A DNA stretch of 64,000 nt from Streptomyces spectabilis (GTDB taxonomy: Bacteria; Actinomycetota; Actinomycetes; Streptomycetales; Streptomycetaceae), in the NCBI RefSeq assembly GCF_008704795.1, contig NZ_CP023690.1, positions 1,994,501-2,058,500 of the forward strand, read 5' to 3'. Both the position numbers and the translations under genes were made by a program. Positions 44,930 through 57,356 of this stretch are shown here, one piece after another. The notes under the pieces were generated by a model that had not been told where the DNA came from, made no database searches, and saw nothing but the letters and a program-made list of their open reading frames with translations. Numbering within the stretch: position 1 is the stretch's first letter; every line of letters begins with the position of its first letter.

Positions 44930-46423
44930 TCACTTCACTGCGGAGACCTCTGCGGCGGGCGATTCGGTCTCCAGGCGGGAGCGGCGCATCCCGTACAGGA
45001 AGTAGAACACGAGCCCGACGACCATCCAGACACCGAATACCTTCCAGGTGGCCGCGTCGAGGTTGTACATGTTGTACGCGCAGAAGCCGAAGCCGAGCAC
45101 CGGGAAGAGCCAGCCGAGCGGCACCCGGAAGGTGCGCGGCATGTCGGGCCGGGTGCGGCGCAGGATGATCACGGCGACGTTGACCAGGCCGAAGGCGAAG
45201 AGCGTGCCGATGCTGGTGGCGTCGACGAGCTTGCCGAGCGGGATCACCGAGGCGAGGGCGCCGCAGAACAGGGACACGAGGACGGTGTTCACGCGGGGCG
45301 TGCCGGTCTTGCCGCTGACCTTGGCGAACGTCTTGGGCACGAGGCCGTCGCGGGACATCGCGAAGAGGACGCGGGTCTGGCCGTAGAGGACGGTCAGGAC
45401 GACGCTGGCGATGGAGATGACGGCGCCTGCGGCGAGCAGCGTGCCCCAGACGTTCTGGCCGGTGACGTCGTTCATGATCGCGGTCAGCGACGCCTCGGAG
45501 CCCTCGAAGTCCTTCCAGTTCCAGGCGCCGACGGCGACGGCGGCGACCAGGACGTACAGGGCGGTGACGATGATCAGCGAGAGCATGATCGCGCGGGGCA
45601 GGTCGCGCTGCGGGTTCTTGGCCTCCTCACCGGCGGTGGAGGCGGCGTCGAAGCCGATGTAGGAGAAGAACAGGCTGGCTCCGGCCGCGCTGACCCCGGC
45701 GACGCCGAGCGGCATGAAGTCGGAGTAGTTGCCGGACTTGAAGCCCGTGAAGCCGACCGCGCAGAACAGCACGAGGGCCGCGATCTTCACGATGACCATG
45801 ATCGTGTTCGCGCGGGCGGACTCCTTGGCGCCGCCGAGCAGGAACACCATGGCGAGCAGGACGACGATCAGGCCGGGCAGGTTGATGATGGCGCCGTCGA
45901 CCTCGCCGGGCGCCGCGGAGAGCGCGTCCGGGATGGTGACGCCGATCGTGCCGTCGAGCAGCTCGTTCAGGTACTCGCCCCAGCCGACGGCGACGGCCGC
46001 GACGGACACGCCGTACTCCAGGACGAGGCACCAGCCGCAGACCCAGGCCACGAGCTCGCCCATGGTCGCGTAGGCGTACGAGTACGAGGATCCGGCGACC
46101 GGGATGGTGCCCGCCAGCTCGGCGTAGGACAGGGCCGAGAACAGGGCCGTGAGACCGGCGATGACGAAGGAGATCGTCACGGCCGGACCGGCCTTGGGGA
46201 CGCTCTCGCCGAGCACCACGAAGATGCCGGTGCCGAGCGTCGCACCGATGCTGATCATGGTCAGCTGCCACATGCCGAGGGTCCGGCGGAGCGTGCCGCC
46301 CTCGCCCTGGCCGCCCTCGGCGACCAGGCGGTCCACCGGCTTGCGCCGCGTTATTCGGCTGCCGAAACCGGCGCCGCCCTGGGGGCGGGGGCGGGTCTTC
46401 GGGGGTGCGCCCTGGTCGAGCAC
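44930..46423 (-). CDS. CAT-type amino-acid permease (APC superfamily)
   Basis: 497 residues, 12-13 helices; GTG 46423 follows AAGGAGCCACCC. Family landmarks: the first helix SIGATLGTGIFVVLGE, YAELAGTIPVAGSSYSYAYATMGE, FFSYIGFDAASTAGEEAKNPQRDLP and the late VPLGWLFPVLGFGFCAYNMYNLD. The length and helix 6 segment resemble cationic amino-acid transporters. Operon with the Lrp regulator. Together with davAB it suggests lysine uptake; other amino acids cannot be excluded. Its promoter region holds the second CGTTGCG array. Confidence 0.88.
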   Translation of the reverse strand: MLDQGAPPKTRPRPQGGAGFGSRITRRKPVDRLVAEGGQGEGGTLRRTLGMWQLTMISIGATLGTGIFVVLGESVPKAGPAVTISFVIAGLTALFSALSYAELAGTIPVAGSSYSYAYATMGELVAWVCGWCLVLEYGVSVAAVAVGWGEYLNELLDGTIGVTIPDALSAAPGEVDGAIINLPGLIVVLLAMVFLLGGAKESARANTIMVIVKIAALVLFCAVGFTGFKSGNYSDFMPLGVAGVSAAGASLFFSYIGFDAASTAGEEAKNPQRDLPRAIMLSLIIVTALYVLVAAVAVGAWNWKDFEGSEASLTAIMNDVTGQNVWGTLLAAGAVISIASVVLTVLYGQTRVLFAMSRDGLVPKTFAKVSGKTGTPRVNTVLVSLFCGALASVIPLGKLVDATSIGTLFAFGLVNVAVIILRRTRPDMPRTFRVPLGWLFPVLGFGFCAYNMYNLDAATWKVFGVWMVVGLVFYFLYGMRRSRLETESPAAEVSAVK

Positions 46424-46573
46424 GGGTGGCTCCTTAATCGCTGCCGGTCGAAATGGCCGGGACCCACGGCAGCCCGAGCATCACCACGGGAACCCACCGA
46501 GCAGGCAGTCCCCGCCACGCCACGTACAGCGCCAGACTCTAAGCGGTTCCGCTTCCCAGCCGAAATGCAGCAA

Positions 46574-46652
46574 CGTTGCGCACCGGCGGAAGATCGTTGC
46601 GTGAGCATCGATTGTACGGACCTTTATTGCGCCGCCCCTTTCGTCCGTTGCG
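46574..46652 (-). promoter_or_regulatory. Phased CGTTGCG operator array upstream of the permease
   Basis: CGTTGCG at 46574-46580, 46595-46601 and 46646-46652, plus TATTGCG at 46625-46631: start-to-start 21, 30 and 21 nt, near-integral helical turns. The first copy is also within the perfect palindrome GCAACGTTGC (46571-46580 region). Same word and phasing as upstream of davA. The remainder of the 423-nt gap 46424-46846 carries a terminator (46785-46820) and no gene. Confidence 0.7.
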
Positions 46653-46784
46653 TGACGCCCGTTTTGCCCCCCTCCGGGGATTCCGTTTGTTTCCGCTCCG
46701 GCCGCCACCGGCACGACCCCCGTATCCCGTGCGTCGACCGATCCGTATTCCGTTTGTGATCTTTCCGACCCCTGCGCGCAACGC

Positions 46785-46820
46785 CGACGGCCCCCGCGAG
46801 CGAACTCGCGGGGGCCGTCG
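46785..46820 (-). terminator. Strong terminator after guaB1
   Basis: Perfect 16-bp stem (46785-46800 with 46805-46820) closed by a CGAA tetraloop, 27 nt beyond the guaB1 stop. Confidence 0.85.
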
Positions 46821-46846
46821 ATGAGTTGGCCCGAAGGGCCGGGAGG

Positions 46847-48607
<1,761 letters not shown>

Positions 48608-49018
48608 TCAGTCCGAAGGACCCAGCGCCAGCACGATCTCCAGTGCCGTGTCCGTGTCCCGCCAGTGCTCGACCGCCGCGGCGAAGACGTCCTGCGCGAT
48701 CTCCCAGTCGCCGGGTGCCGCGCGCGCGTACTCCTGCCAGCCGGTGACGGCCACCAGGCGCCCCTGGGCGGGCCCCTGCCACGACAGGTCCGTCAGACAG
48801 TCGGCCAGCGCGTCCCAGTTGCGCCCGAACCACCCCGGCAGCGCGAACGCGGTGGCGCACCGCTCCATGAAGGCGTCCTTGTCCCGGACGCCGCCCAGCT
48901 CCAGGGCGACGGTGCTCCACCCGGTGCCGCGCACGGCCCCGAGCACTCCCGCGAGCGCCCCCGGTGAGCCGCCGTCCGCCGCCGCGGGGTCCCCGCCCGC
49001 CCAGTCACCCGTCGTCAC
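48608..49018 (-). CDS. Barstar-family RNase inhibitor
   Basis: 136 residues from GTG 49018, preceded by GGAGG at 9 nt. The barstar fold is recognisable by ELGGVRDKDAFMERCATAFALPGWFGRNWDAL (~41-72) and DCLTDLSW, the part that inserts into barnase-type active sites. It presumably neutralises the ribonuclease encoded 13 nt upstream before it is exported. Cytosolic. Confidence 0.88.
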   Translation of the reverse strand: MTTGDWAGGDPAAADGGSPGALAGVLGAVRGTGWSTVALELGGVRDKDAFMERCATAFALPGWFGRNWDALADCLTDLSWQGPAQGRLVAVTGWQEYARAAPGDWEIAQDVFAAAVEHWRDTDTALEIVLALGPSD

Positions 49019-49031
49019 GCTCGTGCCTCCG

Positions 49032-49448
49032 TCATCTCAGCACCGCCTTGAACGACGCGTAGTGGTCGTCCGTGTAGTACGTCTCGTGCTCGCGGCCTGT
49101 GACCAGGCGCCGGGCGCCGCGGCCGCGCTCTCCCGGCGTACGGACGGTGTACTCGCGGTAGTAGCCGCGCGGCTCACGGGGCAGCCGGCCCTCGAAGTTG
49201 CCGAAGACGGTGCCGTCCTTCGGGTACGGGAAGGGGCCGCCCTCGTCGATGAGGCGCAGGGTCCTGCGGGCCTCGGCGGGCAGCCGGTCGACCGTGACGG
49301 TCGGCATGCCGCGCGCCCAGGCGGGCGTCGAGGCCGCGCCGCCGTCGCGTGCCGCGCCGCTGTCCCGCTGGGTGCCGCAGCCCATCGCGAGGGCCGCGAG
49401 ACAGACGAGCAGCGCGCACAGGACGCGCCCCGCCGACCGAATGATCAT
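49032..49448 (-). CDS. Secreted barnase/RNase Sa-like guanyl-specific ribonuclease
   Basis: 138 residues from ATG 49448. Signal peptide ~1-24, ending LAALAMGC, which could be a lipobox, so lipid anchoring is possible. The ribonuclease domain (~48-138) has GGPFPYPKDGTVFGNFEGRLP, the general-base Glu in GYYREYTV, Arg in RGARRLVTG and the catalytic His in YTDDHYASF, the E-R-H order of microbial guanyl RNases. The barstar gene follows after 13 nt. Confidence 0.9.
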   Translation of the reverse strand: MIIRSAGRVLCALLVCLAALAMGCGTQRDSGAARDGGAASTPAWARGMPTVTVDRLPAEARRTLRLIDEGGPFPYPKDGTVFGNFEGRLPREPRGYYREYTVRTPGERGRGARRLVTGREHETYYTDDHYASFKAVLR

Positions 49449-49538
49449 GGGCCCGATGCTGCCACAGCCTCCGCGCACCGGCACGCGCCGGCGTCCGGAC
49501 GCCGGACACCACCGGGCCCCTGGTCGTCCCGCCGCGGG

Positions 49539-50567
49539 TCAGACCCCGTCCGGGTCCGCGCGGTCGAGCGCGGGGCGCGGCGCCGGACCCGCCTCCAGGA
49601 GGTGGTCGGCCGCCGCCGTGTCCGTGACCAGGCTGGTCACGAGCCCGGAGCGGAGCACCGCGTCGATGGCCGCGGCCTTGCGCTGGCCTCCGGCGATCGC
49701 GACGACCTCCGGGATGCGGCGCAGCCGGTCCGCCTCGACGGTGATGCAGCGCTCGCCGAGGTCGCGCCCGACGCGGCGGCCCTCGGCGTCGAAGAGGTGC
49801 GCGGACATCTCGGCGGCGACGCCGAGCGAGGCGTAGTGCGCCCGCTCCTCGTCCGTGAGCATGTCGTGCACCGTGGAGATGCCCGGCTCCCAGGAGCCGA
49901 TGGACACCGCGGCGACGGTCACCTTGTCGAAGTACTCGAAGGCGCGGGCGATGCCCGTCTGGTGCCGCAGGGCGGTGGCCGTCGCCGCGTCCGGCAGGAG
50001 CATCGGCGCGTAGATGGGGTGGGCGTCGCCGCCGGAGACCTGGGCGGCGCGGCGCACGGCCTCGACGGAGCCGCGCTCCGCGGTGCCCGCGTCGTACACG
50101 CCCGTCAGCTGCACGACGGTGCACGGCGGCAGCGCTTCGAGGGCCGCCGCCATGTTGATGGTCGAGCGGCCCCACGCGAGGCCGAGGACGTCGCCCTCGG
50201 CCACCAGCTCGCCGAGCAGGCCCGCCGCGACCTCGCCGAGGTTCTCCGGGTCGGGCGACTCGTCGACGTCGTCCGTGGAGGACGGCGATTCGACGACGAC
50301 GGCGTGCCGCAGGCCGTAGCGGGCGCGGAGCGCGTCGGAGCGCTCGGCGTCCAGCTCCGCGGGCACGCGGATCTCGATCCGTACAAGGTCCCGTTCGAGA
50401 GCGGTCTCCAGGACCCGGGCCACCTTGAAGCGGCTGACGCCGAACTCCTCGGCGATCTGGATCTTGGACTTGCCCTCGAGATAGAAGCGGCGGGCCATGG
50501 CCGCCGCCTGCACCAGCTCCGCGGGTCCCATCCGCATGGCTGACCGACCCGCCGACATGGCCGACAC
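49539..50567 (-). CDS. SorC/DeoR-type sugar-binding transcriptional regulator
   Basis: 342 residues from GTG 50567 (GAGGAG at 6 nt); GTG 50588 and ATG 50558 are alternatives. N-terminal HTH (~20-65; YLEGKSKIQIAEEFGVSRFKVARVLE), then a SorC sugar-phosphate-binding domain (~80-335) with the phosphate loop WGRSTINMAAAL (~133). The ligand is a sugar phosphate in characterised members. Its target is open; rpe (ribulose-phosphate epimerase) lies 140 nt downstream on the same strand direction reading away, but no operator was recognised. Confidence 0.88.
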   Translation of the reverse strand: MSAMSAGRSAMRMGPAELVQAAAMARRFYLEGKSKIQIAEEFGVSRFKVARVLETALERDLVRIEIRVPAELDAERSDALRARYGLRHAVVVESPSSTDDVDESPDPENLGEVAAGLLGELVAEGDVLGLAWGRSTINMAAALEALPPCTVVQLTGVYDAGTAERGSVEAVRRAAQVSGGDAHPIYAPMLLPDAATATALRHQTGIARAFEYFDKVTVAAVSIGSWEPGISTVHDMLTDEERAHYASLGVAAEMSAHLFDAEGRRVGRDLGERCITVEADRLRRIPEVVAIAGGQRKAAAIDAVLRSGLVTSLVTDTAAADHLLEAGPAPRPALDRADPDGV

Positions 50568-50709
50568 GGCGCTCTCCTCACTGCTCACTGCTGTTCACGA
50601 CATTCGTACACCTGGATTCGCTGTTCATCCTCGCAGATCCGGCGTACTTGATCAGCCTCGATGGGCCGCGTTCACGTTCCCGTGGCCAAGCCGTTGGCCG
50701 CAGGGGGGC

Positions 50710-51396
50710 TCAGTGACCGCACGCCCATCCGGCGGTCGCCGTCGTGGCCGCGGCCTGGGCGCGCAGGGAGCGGACCGCCTCGGCCGGGTCCTCGGCGCCG
50801 TACACGGCGGATCCGGCGACGAAGACGTCGGCGCCCGCCTCGGCGCAGCGCTCGATGGTGGCGGCCGAGACGCCGCCGTCGACCTGGAGCCACAGGTCGA
50901 GGCCGTGCTTGCCGATGAGCTCACGGGTGCGGCGGATCTTGGGGAGCATGATGTCGAGGAAGGCCTGGCCGCCGAAGCCGGGCTCGACCGTCATGATCAG
51001 CAGCATGTCGAGCTCGGGGAGCAGGTCCTCGTACGGCTCGACGGGCGTCGCGGGCTTGAGCGCCATGGAGGCGCGGGCGCCCTTGGCGCGGATCTCGCGG
51101 GCGAGCCGGACGGGCGCCGCGGCGGCCTCCGCGTGGAAGGTGACCGACCCGGCACCCGCTTCGACGTACTGCGGGGCCCAGCGATCCGGGTCCTCCATCA
51201 TCAGATGGCAGTCCAGCGGCGTGTCCGTCGCACGGGCCAGGGACTCTACGACCGGCACCCCGAGGGTGAGGTTCGGCACGAAGTGGTTGTCCATGACGTC
51301 GACATGGAGCCAGTCCGCGCCCTCGACGGCCTTCGCCTCCTCGGCGAGGCGGGCGAAGTCGGCGGACAGGATGCTGGGGTTGATCTGCGGGGCCAT
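50710..51396 (-). CDS. rpe: Ribulose-phosphate 3-epimerase (Rpe)
   Basis: 228 residues, canonical length. [10 protein letters not shown] (~5-14), the metal/acid-base motif [14 protein letters not shown] (~29-42), [23 protein letters not shown] and the phosphate loop VDGGVSAAT. It interconverts ribulose 5-phosphate and xylulose 5-phosphate in the pentose phosphate pathway. ATG 51396 is the family start. Divergent from the MMPL gene. Confidence 0.97.
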   Translation of the reverse strand: MAPQINPSILSADFARLAEEAKAVEGADWLHVDVMDNHFVPNLTLGVPVVESLARATDTPLDCHLMMEDPDRWAPQYVEAGAGSVTFHAEAAAAPVRLAREIRAKGARASMALKPATPVEPYEDLLPELDMLLIMTVEPGFGGQAFLDIMLPKIRRTRELIGKHGLDLWLQVDGGVSAATIERCAEAGADVFVAGSAVYGAEDPAEAVRSLRAQAAATTATAGWACGH

Positions 51397-51542
51397 GCCC
51401 CCAAGCCTGCCATGCCCGGCGGTGGTTGCCCGCCCCGGTCCCGCCGCGGTGCGCGGGCCGTCCCCTCGCGCCCTCCCGCACCCGCACGGCGCGTGCCATG
51501 CTGGCCGTCCACCGGCAGCGCGTGGGGCGGCAGGGGGCACCT

Positions 51543-53735
51543 ATGCCAGGAACGCCGAGAACGCAGCGCGAGCGGGGCCAGGCCCGCCAGGGGGTGGCGT
51601 GGCTGGTGTGCGGGCCGCGCGTCAAGTGGCTGGTGCTCGGGTTCTGGCTGGTCGTCCTCGTCGTCGCGGCGCCGTTCGCGCAGAAGCTCGCCGACGAGCA
51701 GGACAACACCACCTCGTCCTGGGTGCCGCGGTCCGCCGAATCCACCCAAGTCCTGGACATCTCCGAGGAGTTCAGGCCCGAGACGATGCCGATGGTCGTC
51801 GTGTACGCGCGCGAGGGCGGCCCCTTGACGGCCGCGGACCGCGAGCGCATCGACAAGGGCGTCGGCGGGATCAAGCAGCTGCGCTCCCACTGGATCCGCG
51901 GGGACGAGACCCGCGGCCCGGCCTTCGACAGGAAGGACGGCGGCAAGAAGGGCGGCGAGGCCCGCGCGGCCCAGGTGTACGTGCCGCTCACGGTGAACAA
52001 CGACACCTACAACGACCTGCCGGACGCCGTCGACGACGTGCGCGACGCGGTGGGCGAGAGCGCCGACGGCCTGGACGTCTACGTCACCGGCCCGGCCGGG
52101 ATCAATGCGGAGTTCTCAAAGGCCTTCGCCGACATCGACTCGACGCTCCTGCTCTCCGCGGGCGCCGTCGTCGTGGTGGCGCTCCTGATCACCTATCGCA
52201 GCCCCGTCCTCCTGCTCGTCCCGCTGTTCTCCGCGGTCGTCTCGCTCTTCGTCGCCCAGGCGCTGATCTACGTGCTAGCCGAGCACGCGGGCCTGACGGT
52301 CAACGGCCAGAGCGCGGGCATCCTCACCGTGCTCGTCTTCGGCGCGGGGACGGACTACGCCCTGCTCCTGGTCGCCCGCTACCGCGAGGAGCTGCGCCGC
52401 CACGAGGACCGGCACGAGGCGATGGCCCTCGCCCTGCACCGGGCGGGGCCCGCCGTCATCGCCTCCAGCGCGACGGTCGTCCTGAGCATGCTGGTGCTGC
52501 TCGTGGCCGAGATGAACTCCACCCGCGGCCTTGGTCCCGTCGCCGCCATCGGTGTGGGCGTCGCGCTGCTCGTGATGCTGTCGCTGTTCCCCGCCCTGCT
52601 CGTGATCTGCGGCCGCTGGCTGTTCTGGCCGAAGATCCCGCGCCACGGCACCGCCGACCCCGCGGAGAAGGGCGTGTGGGCGCGCATGGGCCGCCGCATC
52701 GCGCGCCGCCCCCGCGTGACGTGGGTCGTCACCGCGATGGCGCTCGCGGCACTGGCCCTCGGCCTGACGCAGCTGCGCGCGGCGGGCGTCAGCAACGAGG
52801 ACGCTTTCCTCGACAAGCCCGACTCCGTCACCGGCCAGGAGGTCTCGGCGGACTACTTCCCGGCGGGCAGCGGCGACCCCCTGGTCGTGGTCGCCGACAA
52901 GGCCAAGGCCGAGGACGTCGGCCGCGTCGTGAGCGGCACCCGCGGCGTGGACCCGGCGACGGTGGCCGTGCCGCCCGGCACGAAACCCGAACACGACGGC
53001 AAGGTCCTGTACGAGGCGACCCTCACGGACCCGTCCGACAGCGAGGCGGCCAAGGACACCGTCGAACGGGTGCGGGACGCCGTCCACGACGTACCCGACG
53101 CGGATGCGAAGATCGGCGGCGGCACGGCCACGCTGCTCGACATGGACAAGGCCACGATCCACGACGACAAACTGGTCATCCCGCTCGTGCTCGTGGTGGT
53201 CCTGCTGATCCTCGGCGTGCTGCTCCGGGCGATCGTGGCGCCGCTGCTCCTCATCGCCACCGTGGTCCTGTCCTTCTCCACGGCCCTCGGCATCAGCGCG
53301 CTCGTCTTCCGCCACGTCTTCGACTTCCCCGGGGAGTCGACGGACTTCCCGCTGTTCGTCTTCGTCTTCCTCGTGGCCCTGGGCATCGACTACAACATCT
53401 TCCTGACCACCCGCATCCGCGAGGACGCGGGCACGCACGGCACCCGCACCGGCGTCGTGACGGGACTGGCAGCCACCGGCGCGGTGATCACCTCGGCGGG
53501 CCTGGTCCTCGCGGGCACCTTCGCCGTCCTCGGCACGATCCCGATGGTCGCCTTCGTGGAAGTGGGCTTCGCGGTCGCCCTGGGCGTCCTCCTGGACACC
53601 TTCGTCGTCCGCTCGATCCTGGTCACCAGCCTGTTCCTGGACGTCGGCCCGAGGATCTGGTGGCCGCACGCCCTGGCCGAGGAACAGCCGAAGCGATCGA
53701 GCCCACCGGGAGATGCGAGCCCGTCCGACGTCTGA
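51543..53735 (+). CDS. MMPL-family RND transporter
   Basis: 730 residues, two repeats each with a periplasmic-type loop and a five-helix bundle. The energising Asp/Tyr pairs are in GAGTDYALLLVARYREEL (~263) and ALGIDYNIFLTTRIRED (~612). MMPL proteins export lipids or lipid-like metabolites driven by protons. ATG 51543 with GCAGGGGGCAC upstream; the frame is open ~40 codons further 5'. No biosynthetic cluster nearby, so the cargo is unknown. Confidence 0.93.
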   Translation: MPGTPRTQRERGQARQGVAWLVCGPRVKWLVLGFWLVVLVVAAPFAQKLADEQDNTTSSWVPRSAESTQVLDISEEFRPETMPMVVVYAREGGPLTAADRERIDKGVGGIKQLRSHWIRGDETRGPAFDRKDGGKKGGEARAAQVYVPLTVNNDTYNDLPDAVDDVRDAVGESADGLDVYVTGPAGINAEFSKAFADIDSTLLLSAGAVVVVALLITYRSPVLLLVPLFSAVVSLFVAQALIYVLAEHAGLTVNGQSAGILTVLVFGAGTDYALLLVARYREELRRHEDRHEAMALALHRAGPAVIASSATVVLSMLVLLVAEMNSTRGLGPVAAIGVGVALLVMLSLFPALLVICGRWLFWPKIPRHGTADPAEKGVWARMGRRIARRPRVTWVVTAMALAALALGLTQLRAAGVSNEDAFLDKPDSVTGQEVSADYFPAGSGDPLVVVADKAKAEDVGRVVSGTRGVDPATVAVPPGTKPEHDGKVLYEATLTDPSDSEAAKDTVERVRDAVHDVPDADAKIGGGTATLLDMDKATIHDDKLVIPLVLVVVLLILGVLLRAIVAPLLLIATVVLSFSTALGISALVFRHVFDFPGESTDFPLFVFVFLVALGIDYNIFLTTRIREDAGTHGTRTGVVTGLAATGAVITSAGLVLAGTFAVLGTIPMVAFVEVGFAVALGVLLDTFVVRSILVTSLFLDVGPRIWWPHALAEEQPKRSSPPGDASPSDV

Positions 53736-53770
53736 GGACGGGCGCGCGGCGCGCCGAACGGGCCCCAGGG

Positions 53771-55240
53771 TCACCCCGTACGCCGGATGACCGCCAAGTA
53801 CATCGCGTCCGTACCGTGCACGTGAGGCCACAGCTGCACATCGGGCCCGTCGCCAAGGCCTGCGACCCCGGGGAACAGCGGCCGCGCGTCGACCAGCTCG
53901 GCGCCGCCGTCCCCCTGCTTGAGCACGTCGTCCACGACGGCCCGGGTCTCCGCGAGGTGCGGCGAACACGTGGCGTACCCGACGACGCCGCCCACGCGCA
54001 CGGACTCCAACGCCTTTCGGAGCAGCGACCGCTGTAGCGGAGCGAACCCTTCCAGGTCCTCGGGGCGCCGCCGCCACCGCGCCTCGGGCCGCCGCCGCAG
54101 CGCGCCGAGGCCGGTGCAGGGCACATCCATGAGGACCCGGTCGAAGGTGCCGGGCCGCCACGGCGGACGCGTGCCGTCGGCCGCGATGACCTGGTAAGGG
54201 CCGGGGTTCCCCGCGAGGGCCTGGCCCACGAGCCCGGCCCGGTGGGGCTGCTTCTCGGAGGCGAGCAGGACCGCCCCGCGCTCGGCCGCGAGCCCCGCGA
54301 GCAGCGCGGCCTTGCCACCGGGCCCCGCGCACCCGTCGAGCCACTTCGTGTCAGGACCCTCGATCGGCACGTCCGCGAGGGCGCGGGCGACGAGCTGACT
54401 GCCCTCGTCCTGCACCCCGGCGCGCCCCTCGCGGACCGCGTCGATCCGCCCGGGCTCGCCGCCCTCGGCGAGCCGCACGGCGTACGGCGACCAGCGCCCC
54501 GGCACGGCGGCCTCGGTGCCGAGCGCGTCGAGCAGCTCGGCGGCCGTGGACCGGCCGGGCCGGGCCACCAGGGTCACCTCGGGCCGTTCGTTGTCGGCTT
54601 CGAGCAGGTCCTCGATGCCGGCCCTGCCGCCGCCGAGCGCGTCCCACAGCGCCGAGACGACCCATCGCGGATGCGAATGCACCACGGCGAGATGGTCCTC
54701 GGGGTCGTCGTCGTACGGCGGTGCGACCTTCTCCAGCCAGCCGTCGAGGTCGTCGCCCGCGACCTTGCGCAGCACCGCGTTGACGAACTTGGCCCGTCCG
54801 TCGCCGAGGACCACGCGCGCCAGCTCCACGGACGCGGACACGGCGGCGTGCGTGGGGATGCGGGTGCCGAGCAGCTGGTGCACGCCCAGGTTCAGCACGT
54901 CGAGCACGGGCGGGTCGACCTCGCGCAGCGGCCGGTCGATGCAGGCCGCGACGATCGCGTCGTACGTGCCCTGGCGGCGCAGCGTGCCGTAGACCAGCTC
55001 CGTGGCGAGGGCCGCGTCCCGGGCGTCGAAGTCGCCCTTGTCACGGGCCTTGCGCAGCAGGGGCGGAAGGACCAGGTTCGCGTACGCGTCGCGTTCGTCC
55101 ACGGCCCGCAGCGCCTCGAAGGCGAGGAAGCGCACGGGGTCCTTCTGCGGGCGCCGGTAGGGCTTGTGGGGCCTGCCGGGCTTCCCGGACTTCCCGGGGT
55201 TCGCCTGGGTGCGAGGACGGCGGCTCGGCTGGTCGTTCAA
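53771..55240 (-). CDS. rsmB: 16S rRNA m5C967 methyltransferase (RsmB/Sun)
   Basis: 489 residues from TTG 55240, preceded by GGAGCACCT. A basic low-complexity start (~1-33) is followed by the NusB-like RNA-binding domain (~35-165) and the SAM-dependent m5C methyltransferase domain: LDGCAGPGGKAALLA (SAM loop), VLMDVPCTGLGALRRRPEARWRR with the catalytic PC, and YATCSPHLAET with the second Cys. Next gene upstream is fmt, as in many actinomycetes. Confidence 0.95.
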   Translation of the reverse strand: MNDQPSRRPRTQANPGKSGKPGRPHKPYRRPQKDPVRFLAFEALRAVDERDAYANLVLPPLLRKARDKGDFDARDAALATELVYGTLRRQGTYDAIVAACIDRPLREVDPPVLDVLNLGVHQLLGTRIPTHAAVSASVELARVVLGDGRAKFVNAVLRKVAGDDLDGWLEKVAPPYDDDPEDHLAVVHSHPRWVVSALWDALGGGRAGIEDLLEADNERPEVTLVARPGRSTAAELLDALGTEAAVPGRWSPYAVRLAEGGEPGRIDAVREGRAGVQDEGSQLVARALADVPIEGPDTKWLDGCAGPGGKAALLAGLAAERGAVLLASEKQPHRAGLVGQALAGNPGPYQVIAADGTRPPWRPGTFDRVLMDVPCTGLGALRRRPEARWRRRPEDLEGFAPLQRSLLRKALESVRVGGVVGYATCSPHLAETRAVVDDVLKQGDGGAELVDARPLFPGVAGLGDGPDVQLWPHVHGTDAMYLAVIRRTG

Positions 55241-55311
55241 AGGTGCTCCGCTGTGAGGATCCGACGTCCGCCAAGGCCGTCGGCCCGCTGCGGGCCGACG
55301 GACGGACCAGT

Positions 55312-56256
55312 TCAGCGTACGTCGCCCGCGCCCAAGGTCTCACCCGGGGCGATCCGCACCCCGCGGGCCCAGTCGGCGGCGGCCATCGGCTTCTTGCCCT
55401 GCGCCTGCACCCACAGCAGCTCCACGGCGTACGAACCCGTGCCGACGTACAGGTTCTTCTTGCCGACGGAGAGCTCACCGGGCGCGAGGTCGGTGCGGTC
55501 CGGCACCGGCACGGCCTGGATCAGCTTGAGGCGCTCGCCGCGGAAGACGGTCCAGGCGCCCGGCGCGGGGGTGCAGCCGCGCACCACGCGGTCCACGCGG
55601 AGCGCGGGCGTCGCCCAGTCGACGCGCGCGTCCTCGACCGTGATCTTCGGTGCGAGGGTGACGCCGTCGGCGGGCTGCGGAAGGGCGGTCAGCGAGCCGT
55701 CCTCGATGCCGTCCATGGTCGCGGCGAGCAGCCCCGAACCCGCGAACGCGAGACGGGTCAGCAGGTCACCGCTGGTGTCGGTGGGGCGGATCTCCTCGGT
55801 GACCGTGCCGTACACGGGGCCGGAGTCCAGGCCCTCCTCGATCAGGAAGGTCGAGGCGCCGGTGATCTCGTCACCGGCCATGATGGAGTGCTGCACCGGG
55901 GCCGCGCCGCGCCAGGCGGGCAGCAGCGAGAAGTGCAGGTTGACCCAGCCGCGGGCGGGGACGTCCAGGGCCGCCTTGGGCAGCAGCGCGCCGTAGGCGA
56001 CCACCGGGCAGCAGTCGGGCGCGATCTCCCGGAGCCGGGCGAGGAACTCCTCGTCACGCGGCTTCGCGGGCTTGAGCACCTCGATCCCGGCCTCCTCCGC
56101 GCGCTCGGCGACCGGGCTCGCGACCAGCCTGCGGCCCCGTCCCGCCGGGGCGTCGGGGCGGGTGACGACGGCGGCCACCTCGTGCCGGCCGGAGGCGATC
56201 AGGGCGTCCAGGGCGGGGACGGCGACCTCGGGGGTGCCTGCGAAGACCAGCTTCAC
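55312..56256 (-). CDS. fmt: Methionyl-tRNA formyltransferase (Fmt)
   Basis: 314 residues from GTG 56256, with GAGGT 8 nt upstream. N-terminal formyl-transferase domain with [14 protein letters not shown], the catalytic Asn/His/Asp in [23 protein letters not shown], and [16 protein letters not shown]-terminal OB-like tRNA-binding domain ~210-310. Formylates initiator Met-tRNA. Same strand and 71 nt ahead of rsmB. Confidence 0.97.
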   Translation of the reverse strand: MKLVFAGTPEVAVPALDALIASGRHEVAAVVTRPDAPAGRGRRLVASPVAERAEEAGIEVLKPAKPRDEEFLARLREIAPDCCPVVAYGALLPKAALDVPARGWVNLHFSLLPAWRGAAPVQHSIMAGDEITGASTFLIEEGLDSGPVYGTVTEEIRPTDTSGDLLTRLAFAGSGLLAATMDGIEDGSLTALPQPADGVTLAPKITVEDARVDWATPALRVDRVVRGCTPAPGAWTVFRGERLKLIQAVPVPDRTDLAPGELSVGKKNLYVGTGSYAVELLWVQAQGKKPMAAADWARGVRIAPGETLGAGDVR

Positions 56257-57350
<1,094 letters not shown>

Positions 57351-57356
57351 CGTCCA

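Noticed and set aside
50744..54037. Long plus-strand frame (1097 codons) over rpe and the MMPL gene
   Set aside because: Out of frame with MMPL and antisense to rpe; translation is Arg/Gly/Pro-rich without any recognisable fold.
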